Assembly (NCBI GenBank): GCA_041550515.1
Contig: JBFEOQ010000004.1
Location: 7,776-71,775, forward strand
DNA length: 64,000 bases
Direction: 5' to 3'
From: PFL35 sp041550515
GTDB taxonomy: Archaea > Thermoplasmatota > E2 > DHVEG-1
The translations under genes were made by a program, and so were the position numbers. A model generated the notes under the pieces. It was not told where the DNA came from. It was given only the letters and a program-made list of their open reading frames with translations, and searched no databases. Shown piece after piece: positions 35,446 to 43,935 of the stretch. Within the stretch, counting starts at the first letter, position 1. Every line of letters starts with the position of its first letter.

Positions 35446-36627
35446 ATGGTTCCAAATATTAAAGGTGATAAGTTAAAAGAGTTTTTTGATCAAACGATGT
35501 TATGCACCTCGTGTGGATATTGTAAGTCGGTTTGTCCAACCTTCAAATCAACTCTTTGGGAAAATAATTCTGCACGCTCAAAAATTATGTTAGCCTATGG
35601 TCTTATTAAGGGAGAAATTAAACCTGATGATTCAATAGTTCAATCCATTTTTGAATGTACAGGATGCGAAGATTGCATGAGAAGATGCCCATCGAAAGTA
35701 GAAACTATTAAAATAATTATGGCGACTAGAAGCGAGCTTGCTAACCTAAATTTAATACCTGATAATATAAGAATTGCTTTAGATAATATAAAAAAATCAG
35801 GTAATCCATTAGGGGAACTAAAAGAAAAACGCATTGATTTTATTCCAGAAAAAGCTAAAAAAAGAATTGGAAAAGGCGCTGAAGTTTTACTTTACCTTGG
35901 GTGTACAACCTCATTCCAAGAAATGAAAATGGCAAAAAGTATCTTTGAAGTTATGGAACGTAGTGGTATTGATTATACATTTTTAGGGAAAGAAGAACCA
36001 TGTTGCGGATTCTTGAATTATCTTTCAGGATATAATATAATGGAATTTGGTAAACAAATGATAAAAGCAATGAATACACTTAAACTAAAACCAAAAACAA
36101 TTGTGACATCATGCCCAGGATGTTTTAGAACATTTAATATTATTTATCCGAAAGAAGGTGTATACTTAGATGTTAATGTTAAACATATTACTGAATTCCT
36201 TAAAGAACTTATAGAAAATGGAAATCTCATCGTAAGTAAAAAATTGGAAGGTAAAGTATTATATCATGATCCTTGTGATCTTGGAAGAAATTGTAATTAT
36301 TATGATCAACCAAGAAAATTATTATCCCATTTCACTGATGTCCAGGAATTTGAATACAATAGAGATGAGGCGCATTGCTGTGGTGGTGGAGGAGGTCTTC
36401 AATCAACAAATTATGCATTAACAACCGATATTGCTAAAAAAAGAATAAAAGAAGCATTAGATTTGAACGCGGATATGATTGTAACAGCTTGTCCTGCATG
36501 TAAATCAACATTATTAAATGCAGCATTTGAGATGAGGGCAGAGTTTGGAAAAAAGATAAAAATAAAAGATATAGTTGAGATTGTTGAACGAAATACTATT
36601 AAAAAGGATTCTGCCTTTTCTACTTGA
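35446..36627 (+). CDS. GlcF/HdrD-like iron-sulfur CCG protein
   Basis: The 393-residue protein has two N-terminal cluster motifs, CTSCGYCKSVCPTF and CTGCEDCMRRCPSKV, followed by two CCG domains: YLGCT with EPCCGFLNYL and SCPGCFRTF, then HDPCDLGRN with HCCGGGGGLQS and ACPACKSTLL. It is the electron-accepting partner of the GlcD-type flavoprotein, passing electrons to a quinone or thiol carrier. I start at ATG 35446, behind AAGGTGG; a longer frame runs back into glcD but has no ribosome site. A T-rich run at 36694-36699 downstream may end transcription. Electron acceptor unknown. Confidence 0.88.
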   Translation: MVPNIKGDKLKEFFDQTMLCTSCGYCKSVCPTFKSTLWENNSARSKIMLAYGLIKGEIKPDDSIVQSIFECTGCEDCMRRCPSKVETIKIIMATRSELANLNLIPDNIRIALDNIKKSGNPLGELKEKRIDFIPEKAKKRIGKGAEVLLYLGCTTSFQEMKMAKSIFEVMERSGIDYTFLGKEEPCCGFLNYLSGYNIMEFGKQMIKAMNTLKLKPKTIVTSCPGCFRTFNIIYPKEGVYLDVNVKHITEFLKELIENGNLIVSKKLEGKVLYHDPCDLGRNCNYYDQPRKLLSHFTDVQEFEYNRDEAHCCGGGGGLQSTNYALTTDIAKKRIKEALDLNADMIVTACPACKSTLLNAAFEMRAEFGKKIKIKDIVEIVERNTIKKDSAFST

Positions 36628-36693
36628 TTAATTATATGTAATGTCTATTGGAAGAAATAATTATTCTTTCTATCAGGAAGCTTAAAACCAAAG

Positions 36694-36706
36694 TTTTTTG
36701 TTTTAG
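36694..36706 (+). terminator. T-rich tract downstream of the glcD-glcF pair
   Basis: TTTTTTGTTTTAG at 36694-36706 lies 67 bases after the glcF stop, in the 192-base gap between convergent genes. Archaeal termination often occurs at such U-rich runs. Nothing else was recognised in this gap (36628-36819), and the call rests on composition only. Confidence 0.3.
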
Positions 36707-36819
36707 ACTATTAAATTTAAAGCTTTCTTCGGAGGAGTTTTTCATATTTAAAATATGTATATTTTCTAAAAATAAATTTATTAATAAGAAGAAAAAGTTA
36801 TTTATTTAATTATTGCGTT

Positions 36820-37515
36820 TTATAGGTCTCTAGAAAAAGCTCCTGTTAACATCGCATATTCTTCAAAATCTTCAACCCAGTCAAAATCCTTATCGATTTC
36901 ACTCTCGTCCATTTTCTTTGCACTTTCAGCAAGATGCTTCTGCTGTTCTTCGATTAATTTTTCAAGAGAGGCAAATCGTTTAGCTTTGATTACAGGGTAA
37001 AGTAAAATCGTGTCTGGTCCTTCAAGGCTCCGAATCTTATTTCTTACAAAATCCATAGCAGTTTGTTTACTATCTGCAGCGATATTCATTACAATATCTT
37101 CATCTCCAAGAGAATAAGAGATATATATTGGGAATAGATTATTTGGATATTTATATTTAATCAAATAATCATAAATATTTTTATAATATTTGGCATGTGT
37201 ATAAATACGAATTACATATCGTTGAATATTTTTTGGTCTATTTTTAGGAATTGGAAAAAATATTGGTTTCATTAATGAAATTGTACTAGAGTGATGGCAT
37301 TCTTCACAATTAGAGAGACTTTCTGTGACGAAATGAGCGATGTCATCTACTTCTTTCACATCAAAAATAATTGCTACACTCATCATACCTTCTGCTTGTG
37401 TTGCATACAAAGGTGTTACATATTTAGTAGTTTCTTCTTTTATTACGTTTTTTTCAACAAAATCCCATATTTTACTAAGATCACTTTTTGGGGCTAATCT
37501 CACAATAATCATCAT
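36820..37515 (-). CDS. Lrp/AsnC-like RAM-domain protein without HTH
   Basis: A 231-residue protein with two alpha-beta sandwich-like halves (MMIIVRLAPKSDLSKIWDFV, then MSVAIIFDVKEVDDIAHFV; and QRYVIRIYTHAKYYKNIYDY with EDIVMNIAADSKQTAMDFV). The pattern matches the ligand-binding RAM domain of Lrp/AsnC regulators, duplicated, but no DNA-binding helix-turn-helix is present. The C-terminal 60 residues are helical and acidic. It could be a stand-alone sensor or effector-binding partner of another regulator. It holds a CEECH motif at residues 70-74 but no signal peptide, so heme attachment is unlikely. GGAGG lies 9 bases before the first ATG. No clear family name. Confidence 0.6.
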   Translation of the reverse strand: MMIIVRLAPKSDLSKIWDFVEKNVIKEETTKYVTPLYATQAEGMMSVAIIFDVKEVDDIAHFVTESLSNCEECHHSSTISLMKPIFFPIPKNRPKNIQRYVIRIYTHAKYYKNIYDYLIKYKYPNNLFPIYISYSLGDEDIVMNIAADSKQTAMDFVRNKIRSLEGPDTILLYPVIKAKRFASLEKLIEEQQKHLAESAKKMDESEIDKDFDWVEDFEEYAMLTGAFSRDL

Positions 37516-37677
37516 AGAATATAACCTCCGAATTTCCCTATAAATTGATTTAATCCGTATTAGTAATTATAATATAAGTAGTTTTTGTAAAAACAATAAA
37601 GAATTCTCCCTATAAAAAGTATTTTTTAAAAACAAACATTTTGATAAAAAATTTATAAATTTTAAAAATGATTCAAT

Positions 37678-38052
37678 TTAAATAATGGATTGTTTTTTTA
37701 TTGTTTTTGTTGCAACAATATCAACATCACTATTTAAAACATTTTTAATAATAATCTGACCTGATGCTACAGGAGCATTAATTGTAATTTTTTTAATTTG
37801 TCTAAGAATCGGAAATAATTTATCCTTTGGTACTGGTCTAGTACTTTTTACACTAACTAGAGGCCATTCTCCACCTTTTACTAATACCGATGTTGTTAAC
37901 ATTCTCCTCGGATCAAGAGCTTCACTTTTTGCATATTCAATCCCTTTTTTACATATATTTTCCTCTGTTACTATAATTTGCTTTCCATCTATTTTTACGA
38001 ATATCTTGCAACCAATTGGACATATTATACAAGTGATTTTATTTTCATCCAT
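37678..38052 (-). CDS. DUF1667 protein, small cysteine-containing partner of the FAD/GlpA genes
   Basis: A 124-residue DUF1667-family protein. It opens ITCIICPIGCKIFVKI (three cysteines, CxxCxxxC), with EENICKKGIEYAKSEALDPRR and VSVKSTRPVPKDKL, the family motifs. Its function is not established; it is found next to a pyridine-nucleotide-type FAD oxidoreductase and a GlpA-like protein in anaerobes, where the trio is thought to handle glycerol-3-phosphate or a related reductant. Here it overlaps that FAD gene by eight bases and ends the three-gene operon on the minus strand. Confidence 0.85.
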   Translation of the reverse strand: MDENKITCIICPIGCKIFVKIDGKQIIVTEENICKKGIEYAKSEALDPRRMLTTSVLVKGGEWPLVSVKSTRPVPKDKLFPILRQIKKITINAPVASGQIIIKNVLNSDVDIVATKTIKKQSII

Positions 38053-39304
38053 CGAGTTTAACCTCTAAATTATCTGACGATTTTATTAAATTTTTATCTA
38101 TTATAAAATTAAATTTAATCATATTAGAAGGAGTTACATACCGAAACTTTTTCTTAAAAATTTCTTTATCTAAATTAATTATACGTAATGTAGTATTCTT
38201 TTTAGGTTTTTCAACTCTTAATCTGAAATTTACTTTACCAGATTTGGTTACTCTTTGAGGAATTAAATATCTAATTCCCTTGCCTGGAATGATTTTTATA
38301 TATTTACCATTATCAGGTATTTTCTTTTTTTTTGAAATTGCATATTCTGCAGCATACGAACCAGTTTTTTTAGAATCTCTTGATAGAGAATCAACGATAT
38401 CATACACATGAAGACAATTACCACAAGCAAAAACTCCTGATAACGAAGTTTCAAAAAATTGATTGACTACCGGACCACCTGTTATATCATCAATTATAAT
38501 TCCAACATTTTTTGATAATTCATTTTCAGGTATCAAACCAAGTGAAAGAAGAAGAGTGTCACATTTAATTTTTTTTTCAGTTCCAGGAATAATTCTCGTT
38601 TTTTCATCTACTTGCGAGACAGTAACACTTTCAAGTCGTTCTTTTCCCTGTATTAGCACAATAGTATGATTCAACATAAGAGATATACCATAATCATCAA
38701 GACATTGGACAATATTTCTTGGAAGACCACTTGGATTAGGTAAAAATTCTATAACACCTAAAACGTTTGCACCTTCTAATTTTAAACGACGTGCCATGAT
38801 TAATCCTACATCGCCAGATCCAAGAACAACTATATTTCTTCCAACCATTACATTATAAAGATTAATGAACGCCTGTGCTACACCAGCTGTGTAAATACCA
38901 CTAGGTCTATCACCTGGAATCATAGCAGCCCATCTTGTTTTTTCTCGACAACCCATAGCAAGAACAATAGCTTTAGCTTTGATTTTATGCAATCCTTTTT
39001 TATTAATAGCAGTTATTTCTTTTTTATTATTAAAATTAAAAACCATTGTTTCATTCAAAAGTTGTATATCTTTTTTTTCGGCTTTTTTAATGTAAAGTTC
39101 TGCGTATTCAGGACCAGTTATTGATTTTCCAGTTTCCTCAACACCAAAACCGTCATGAATACATTGTGGAAGAATACCTCCCAACCAATTATTTCTATCG
39201 ATAACTATAACGTATTTAGCACCGTTTTCTTTTGCAGATATCGCTGCAGATAAACCTGCTGGTCCCCCACCGATAACGGCGACATCCACATCCCAATCAC
39301 TCAT
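38045..39304 (-). CDS. FAD-dependent pyridine-nucleotide oxidoreductase of the GlpA trio
   Basis: A 419-residue flavoprotein with FAD fold VDVAVIGGGPAGLSAAISAKEN near the start, a second dinucleotide fold NIVVLGSGDVGLIMARRLKL near residue 165, and SGVFACGNCLHVYDIVDSL near the C-terminus. The build is that of glutathione-reductase-like NAD(P) oxidoreductases, without an obvious redox cysteine pair. I take ATG 39304, because GAGAGGTT lies just before it and the upstream gene ends at 39297; a longer frame starts inside that gene. It should exchange electrons between GlpA and NAD(P) or another carrier (inference). Confidence 0.85.
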   Translation of the reverse strand: MSDWDVDVAVIGGGPAGLSAAISAKENGAKYVIVIDRNNWLGGILPQCIHDGFGVEETGKSITGPEYAELYIKKAEKKDIQLLNETMVFNFNNKKEITAINKKGLHKIKAKAIVLAMGCREKTRWAAMIPGDRPSGIYTAGVAQAFINLYNVMVGRNIVVLGSGDVGLIMARRLKLEGANVLGVIEFLPNPSGLPRNIVQCLDDYGISLMLNHTIVLIQGKERLESVTVSQVDEKTRIIPGTEKKIKCDTLLLSLGLIPENELSKNVGIIIDDITGGPVVNQFFETSLSGVFACGNCLHVYDIVDSLSRDSKKTGSYAAEYAISKKKKIPDNGKYIKIIPGKGIRYLIPQRVTKSGKVNFRLRVEKPKKNTTLRIINLDKEIFKKKFRYVTPSNMIKFNFIIDKNLIKSSDNLEVKLDG

Positions 39305-40763
39305 CTTTAACCTCTCTAGTTCGACCATTAAATAGATTAGAATTAGGTGATCGAAGTTTTATATCATTGATATTCATACCAAACTTCTTTTCCATAATTT
39401 TTATAATATGCTGGGCACAAAATCCCCCTTGACATCTACCCATACCTGCTCGACAACGATATTTAATAGATGAAATTGTTTTTGCACCAAGCGGATTTGA
39501 AAGAGCTTGAATTACTTCCATCTCTGTAACATTTTCACATCTGCAAATTATTCGTCCCCATCTATCGTCTTTTTTAATTAATATTGCCTGTTTTTGTTCA
39601 GATATTTCAGAGAAATGTTTTCTTTTTTTTGTTTTCATTATATATGTTTTTTTATATTCTAGATTAATATGTTTGGATATCATTTGTACTGTCTTTTTTG
39701 CTATGGCAGGAGCCGCGGTTAGACCAGGTGATTCAATTCCTAATAGATTTATTAAACCCGGTGTTTTTTTACTTTCTTCGATTCTATAATCTGCCCATCC
39801 TCCTTCTTCTTTAGATGCGAGTTTACAACGAATTCCAGCATATGCATTTATAACTGCGTTATTCGGTAAATTTGGAATAATCTTTTTTGCTTCCTTGAAT
39901 AAAGTCTTCATGGTTTTTCTTGTGGTTTTTTTATCATTAATATCATCTATGAATTCAGCACTTGGACCTACTAGAATATTTCCTTTAATAGTAGGGGTGA
40001 GATGAATTCCTAAAAATCCACTATTCTTTTCAGGAATGGGGTATATCATTGATTTTATCAAAGAACGATAATTTTTATCTAATACTAAATATTCTCCCCG
40101 ACAGGGATATATATTAAAATCAGGTTCTTCGAGCATTGCTACAATTTCTCTACAGTTTAACCCTGCTGCATTCACTAATAATTTAGTCTGATATTCACCT
40201 TTGTTAGTTTTTATTAAAAAATTATGTTTTTGTTTCTTTAACCCAGAAACTTTAGTTTCAAGTAAAAATTTTACATTATTCTCTGCAGCATTCTCGGCAA
40301 GGGCAATAGTTAACTCATATGGCTCTATTATACCAGCAGATGGAACCCACAAAGCTGCATGACATTTAACATTTGGTTCTTTTGATTTTATAGATGATTT
40401 ATCTATTATTTCAAGATATGGAACTTTATTTTTCTCACCTATTTTTTTAATATATTTGAGTTCTTTAACTTCTTCATCGTTTTTAGCAATAACATATTTT
40501 CCAATCCAATTCACTTGGACACCTAGCTGATTAGCTAATAATTTAAACATTTGATTTCCTTCAACACAAAAATGAGCTTTTAGTGAGGAGGGAGTAGAAT
40601 TTAATCCACTATGTATTACACCACTATTTGCTTTACTAGTTCCAGATGCAACGTCGCTTCCTTTCTCAAATACAACGACATCAATATTATATTTTGAAAT
40701 CTCCCAAGCAATTGCAGAACCGATAACTCCTCCACCAACAATAGCAACTTGGAAGTTTTTCAT
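39297..40763 (-). CDS. GlpA-like FAD glycerol-3-phosphate (or 2-hydroxyacid) dehydrogenase with BFD-type C-terminus
   Basis: The 488-residue protein has a DAO-type FAD fold (QVAIVGGGVIGSAIAWEIS at the start, GTSKANSGVIHSGLNS around residue 40), and a C-terminal cysteine module ICRCENVTEMEVIQAL with RCRAGMGRCQGGFCAQH that resembles a BFD-like [2Fe-2S] domain. This is the arrangement of anaerobic GlpA. It probably oxidises glycerol-3-phosphate or a related hydroxyacid. First gene of the trio; its ATG is about 28 bases from a TATA-like box at 40785-40800, suggesting a short or no leader. Substrate is not certain. Confidence 0.85.
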   Translation of the reverse strand: MKNFQVAIVGGGVIGSAIAWEISKYNIDVVVFEKGSDVASGTSKANSGVIHSGLNSTPSSLKAHFCVEGNQMFKLLANQLGVQVNWIGKYVIAKNDEEVKELKYIKKIGEKNKVPYLEIIDKSSIKSKEPNVKCHAALWVPSAGIIEPYELTIALAENAAENNVKFLLETKVSGLKKQKHNFLIKTNKGEYQTKLLVNAAGLNCREIVAMLEEPDFNIYPCRGEYLVLDKNYRSLIKSMIYPIPEKNSGFLGIHLTPTIKGNILVGPSAEFIDDINDKKTTRKTMKTLFKEAKKIIPNLPNNAVINAYAGIRCKLASKEEGGWADYRIEESKKTPGLINLLGIESPGLTAAPAIAKKTVQMISKHINLEYKKTYIMKTKKRKHFSEISEQKQAILIKKDDRWGRIICRCENVTEMEVIQALSNPLGAKTISSIKYRCRAGMGRCQGGFCAQHIIKIMEKKFGMNINDIKLRSPNSNLFNGRTREVKDE

Positions 40764-40783
40764 CTGATTCGTTGAATATCAAG

Positions 40784-40830
40784 ACTTATATAAATATATT
40801 AGTTGTTTACTTATTTACTTTATATCATAA
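40784..40830. promoter_or_regulatory. Divergent promoter region between glpA-like and larA-like genes
   Basis: ACTTATATAAATATATT (40784-40800) is TATA-like on both strands; on the minus strand it lies about 28 bases from the glpA-like ATG, which suits a leaderless transcript. TTTATATCATAA (40819-40830) lies before the larA-like gene, whose ribosome site is GAGGAAAATAA. No operator palindrome was recognised in this 90-base gap. Confidence 0.4.
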
Positions 40831-40853
40831 AAAAATTGAGCTGAGGAAAATAA

Positions 40854-42110
40854 ATGAAGGTAAATATTCCTTATGGAAGCAAATATATCAATGTTACAAT
40901 ACCTAAACCTTTTCATATGTTAGTTCCTAACAAAGTAATGATAAAGAACCAAGAAAAACTAATAGATAAGGCTTTAGAAAAGCCTTTAGGTTTTAACTCT
41001 TATGATGATTTTGCTGAAGATGCTGATAGATTACTTGTTATTATTAATGATGCGACAAGACCTACTCCAACATCTAAAATTTTAAAATATCTTTTACCAG
41101 TTCTCTCATCTCATCCTGACGTAAAGTTTCTTGTTGCGACTGGTGTTCATCGTGCGCCCACAGAAGAAGAATATAGATATATTTTTGGAAACACATATGA
41201 AATTTTTAGAAGAAAAGTTTATGCTCATGATGCAAGAAAAGATAATGATATGATCTACTTAGGTAAATCAAAGAATGGAACTGAAATGTATATAAATAAG
41301 TTAGTTCCAGAATATAAAAATATTCTTGTTATCGGTAGTGTTGAACCGCATTATTTTGCAGGTTATACTGGAGGAAGAAAATCTTTCCTACCTGGAGTTG
41401 CCTCATATAAAACTATTGAAATGAATCATAAACTTGCATTAAGTGATAAAGCATGTTCTCTTGCCCTTGAAGGAAATCCTGTGCATGAAGATATGGCTGA
41501 CGCAATGCAGGTGCTTAAAGATCTTAAAGTTTTTTCTATACAAACAGTACTTACAGGTGATCATAAATTATATGCAGTTACCGCTGGTGATTTACATCAA
41601 TCATTCGATGCGGCAATAGAATTTTCTAAACAAGTTTTTTGTGTACCTTTAAGAGGAAAAGGTAACTTAGTTATAACTGCCGCCCCTTATCCTATGGATA
41701 TTGACTTATATCAATCGCAAAAAGCTCTTGACAATGGTAAATTAGCTCTTGAGGATGGAGGAGTTATAATTCTTGTATCTAAATGTCGTGATGGTATAGG
41801 TGAAGATGCATTTCTTGAACTTTTAGGAAAAGCTAATTCTCCTAAAAAAATAATGGAAATACTTGGGGATGAATACAAGCTAGGATACCATAAAGCAGCA
41901 AAAATGGCTCAAATTGGAATAAGAGCAGATATGTGGGCTGTTACTGATCTTGATGATAAAATTATTAAAAAGTCACAATTGAAACCTTATTCAACTATTC
42001 AAGTTGCAATAGATGACGCAGTTAAACTTATTAAGAAAAAAGGTAAAAAACCAAAAACTATTGTTATGCCATATGGAAGTCTAACAGTTCCCCTAATTGG
42101 AGAAAAATAA
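40854..42110 (+). CDS. Nickel-pincer lactate racemase family protein (LarA-like)
   Basis: A 418-residue LarA homologue of typical length. Family motifs are present: INDATRPTPTSKIL near residue 64, VATGVHRAPTEEE near 98, YAHDARKDND, and EPHYFAGYTGGRKSFLPGVA near 160-180, holding the histidine and the lysine equivalent to the pincer-cofactor attachment site. Such enzymes racemise lactate or other 2-hydroxyacids. The cofactor builders LarB/C/E are not in this window. GAGGAAAATAA precedes the ATG. Adjacent to the GlpA trio and near the GlcDF pair, it would interconvert lactate isomers to feed the D-specific dehydrogenase (inference). Confidence 0.87.
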   Translation: MKVNIPYGSKYINVTIPKPFHMLVPNKVMIKNQEKLIDKALEKPLGFNSYDDFAEDADRLLVIINDATRPTPTSKILKYLLPVLSSHPDVKFLVATGVHRAPTEEEYRYIFGNTYEIFRRKVYAHDARKDNDMIYLGKSKNGTEMYINKLVPEYKNILVIGSVEPHYFAGYTGGRKSFLPGVASYKTIEMNHKLALSDKACSLALEGNPVHEDMADAMQVLKDLKVFSIQTVLTGDHKLYAVTAGDLHQSFDAAIEFSKQVFCVPLRGKGNLVITAAPYPMDIDLYQSQKALDNGKLALEDGGVIILVSKCRDGIGEDAFLELLGKANSPKKIMEILGDEYKLGYHKAAKMAQIGIRADMWAVTDLDDKIIKKSQLKPYSTIQVAIDDAVKLIKKKGKKPKTIVMPYGSLTVPLIGEK

Positions 42111-42497
42111 ATGGATTTTAGATTATTGCATTATCTTTATCTTTTTGTATTAATATAAAGATCTTATAATAGTATTTGTTTTCACAAAACATGCAATATA
42201 TTTCAAAATACTCTAATACGTCTAATAGTATATTTTTAAAATAATCAAAAGCGTTATAGTTTTTATCTATTTATTTATTGAATTTTATTGAATTTCACAA
42301 CAAATTTTTCTATAATTCTTCTATTAAATGGATTAATAAAATAAATATCCTGATATCCCTCTTTTCTATTTTAAAATAGACTTCATAAATATTTTATAAC
42401 AAATAAACTTAAATTTATAGATAATGATATAAAATTAAATAAGAAGAAAAAACTAAAAACATAATTACTATTCATTTTGACAAAGGAGCGTGATTTT
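42111..42497. other. Intergenic region upstream of fumarase
   Basis: This 387-base AT-rich gap holds no supported gene. It contains a short tandem TTTATTGAATTTTATTGAATT region near 42270-42293 and, near its right end, a perfect 16-base palindrome (separate entry) followed by ATAAATATTTTATAAC, which is TATA-like. The fumarase ATG at 42498 has GGAG 11-14 bases upstream. Confidence 0.5.
42365..42380. promoter_or_regulatory. Perfect palindrome upstream of fumarase promoter
   Basis: TCTATTTTAAAATAGA reads the same on both strands over 16 bases. It sits 5-20 bases before a TATA-like tract (42385-42400) and about 120 bases from the fumarase start, a plausible operator position. AT-rich DNA makes chance palindromes fairly likely. 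Confidence 0.35.
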
Positions 42498-43358
42498 ATG
42501 GATGAAACAAGTTTCGAAGACGGTATAGTTTCTCTAATTAGAAAAGCTGAAACTGAATTACCACAGGATGTCATTAGAGCTCTAAAGAAAGCATGTGATT
42601 TTGAAAAAGGAATTGCGAAAACTCAAATTGAAACTATTCTAAAAAATGTAGAGTTAGCTAAATCATCAAAACGCCCTATGTGTCAGGATACCGGTATTCA
42701 GACATTTTTTGTTCAGATTGGTATTGATTATCCAAAAATTAAGGATCTAGAAGGCTGGATCATAAAAGGAGTTAAAAGAGCAACAAAGGAAATACCATTA
42801 AGGCCAAATACCGTTGATCCATTCTCGGGGAAAAACCATGGTGATAATGTCGGAGAAAATATTCCATATATAACTTGGGAATTTATGGATGGAGATAAGA
42901 TATTAATAACTGCATTACCAAAGGGTGGCGGTAGTGAAAACATGAGTAAACTTGGGATGTTAAAACCTGGAGTTGGTATCGAGGGAGTAAAGGCTTTTGT
43001 AGTTGATGAAATGATTAAGGCTGGAGGAAATCCATGTCCACCAACCGTTGTAGGTATAGGTATCGGGGGAGGCGCTGATCTTAGCTTAAAACTTGGAAAA
43101 AAAGCCTTATTAAGACCCATTGGAATAAGACATCGAGATAAAATGATAGCATCTATAGAATTAGAACTAATTGAGCGCATAAATGCTAGTGGTATTGGAC
43201 CTATGGGACTTGGTGGTAAAACAACAGTTTTAGATGTACATATAGAAAAAGCTCATCGTCATCCTGCTAGCCTTCCTGTCGGAATTGCTGTTCAATGTTG
43301 GGCTGATAGACGAGCCCATCTAACTATTAATTCAGATGGAACATGGGAGGTATCATAA
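42498..43358 (+). CDS. Fumarate hydratase class I, alpha (N-terminal) subunit
   Basis: A 286-residue protein of the two-subunit class I fumarase/tartrate dehydratase type. PMCQDTGIQTFFVQIG near residue 62 holds the first cluster cysteine, and GGGSENMSKLGMLKP and IGIGGGADLSLKLGKKA are family motifs. It hydrates fumarate to malate using a [4Fe-4S] cluster. ATG 42498 is supported by AAAGGAGCG upstream; a slightly longer frame starts 21 bases earlier within that site. The beta subunit follows at once. Length and motifs normal. Confidence 0.93.
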   Translation: MDETSFEDGIVSLIRKAETELPQDVIRALKKACDFEKGIAKTQIETILKNVELAKSSKRPMCQDTGIQTFFVQIGIDYPKIKDLEGWIIKGVKRATKEIPLRPNTVDPFSGKNHGDNVGENIPYITWEFMDGDKILITALPKGGGSENMSKLGMLKPGVGIEGVKAFVVDEMIKAGGNPCPPTVVGIGIGGGADLSLKLGKKALLRPIGIRHRDKMIASIELELIERINASGIGPMGLGGKTTVLDVHIEKAHRHPASLPVGIAVQCWADRRAHLTINSDGTWEVS

Positions 43359-43898
43359 ATGAAGTATCATTTTAATCTACCAGTAAACATTGATGATATA
43401 CAGAAACTTAAGGTTGGAGATATATTATATGTTTCAGGTGAAATCTTCACCGCTCGAGATGAAGCACATCATAAGATGTTAAATATAGAAGAAAACAAAT
43501 TGCCATTTACTCCTTCAAATATGGCACTTTTTCACTGTGGACCACTCATGAAAAAAGAACATGGTAGTTGGAAAGTAGTTTCTGCTGGTCCAACAACTAG
43601 TAGCCGTATGGAACTTTTTGAGGATCAATTCATTGAAAAATTTGGTATTAATATCATAATCGGAAAAGGAGGAATGGGTAAACGTACGGAAACTGCTTTA
43701 AAAAAGTTTGGTGGTATTTATACTGCGTATACTGGAGGTGCAGGAGCACTTGCAGCCGATTGTGTGAAGAATGTAAACGCAATATATTGGCTTGAAGAAC
43801 TTGGAATGCCAGAAGCAGTATGGATATTTGAAGTAGAAAAATTCGGTCCACTAGTTGTCGCTATGGATTCGTATGGAAATTCATTTTATAAAAAATAA
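43359..43898 (+). CDS. Fumarate hydratase class I, beta (C-terminal) subunit
   Basis: The 179-residue beta subunit has VGDILYVSGEIFTARDEAHHK, the family motif near residue 23-45, HCGPLMKK, and IIGKGGMGKRTETALKKFGG with YTGGAGALAADCVKNV. It forms the active fumarase with the alpha subunit encoded one base upstream. Only the two-subunit arrangement is found in archaea and some anaerobes; it fits the fumarate reductase, Kor and SucCD set elsewhere in this window. Tartrate dehydratase is a less likely alternative. Confidence 0.93.
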   Translation: MKYHFNLPVNIDDIQKLKVGDILYVSGEIFTARDEAHHKMLNIEENKLPFTPSNMALFHCGPLMKKEHGSWKVVSAGPTTSSRMELFEDQFIEKFGINIIIGKGGMGKRTETALKKFGGIYTAYTGGAGALAADCVKNVNAIYWLEELGMPEAVWIFEVEKFGPLVVAMDSYGNSFYKK

Positions 43899-43935
43899 TT
43901 TATAAGATTAAAAAATATGATATATCAGAATATAG

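Noticed and set aside
37303..37308. CEECH (CxxCH) in the RAM-domain protein read as a heme c site
   Set aside because: The protein has no signal peptide or membrane helix and a cytoplasmic regulator fold, so export and heme attachment are unlikely.
42728..43180. 150-codon minus-strand frame opposite the fumarase alpha gene
   Set aside because: Antisense shadow; the plus-strand frame has clear fumarase motifs and a ribosome site, while this one has no recognisable domain.
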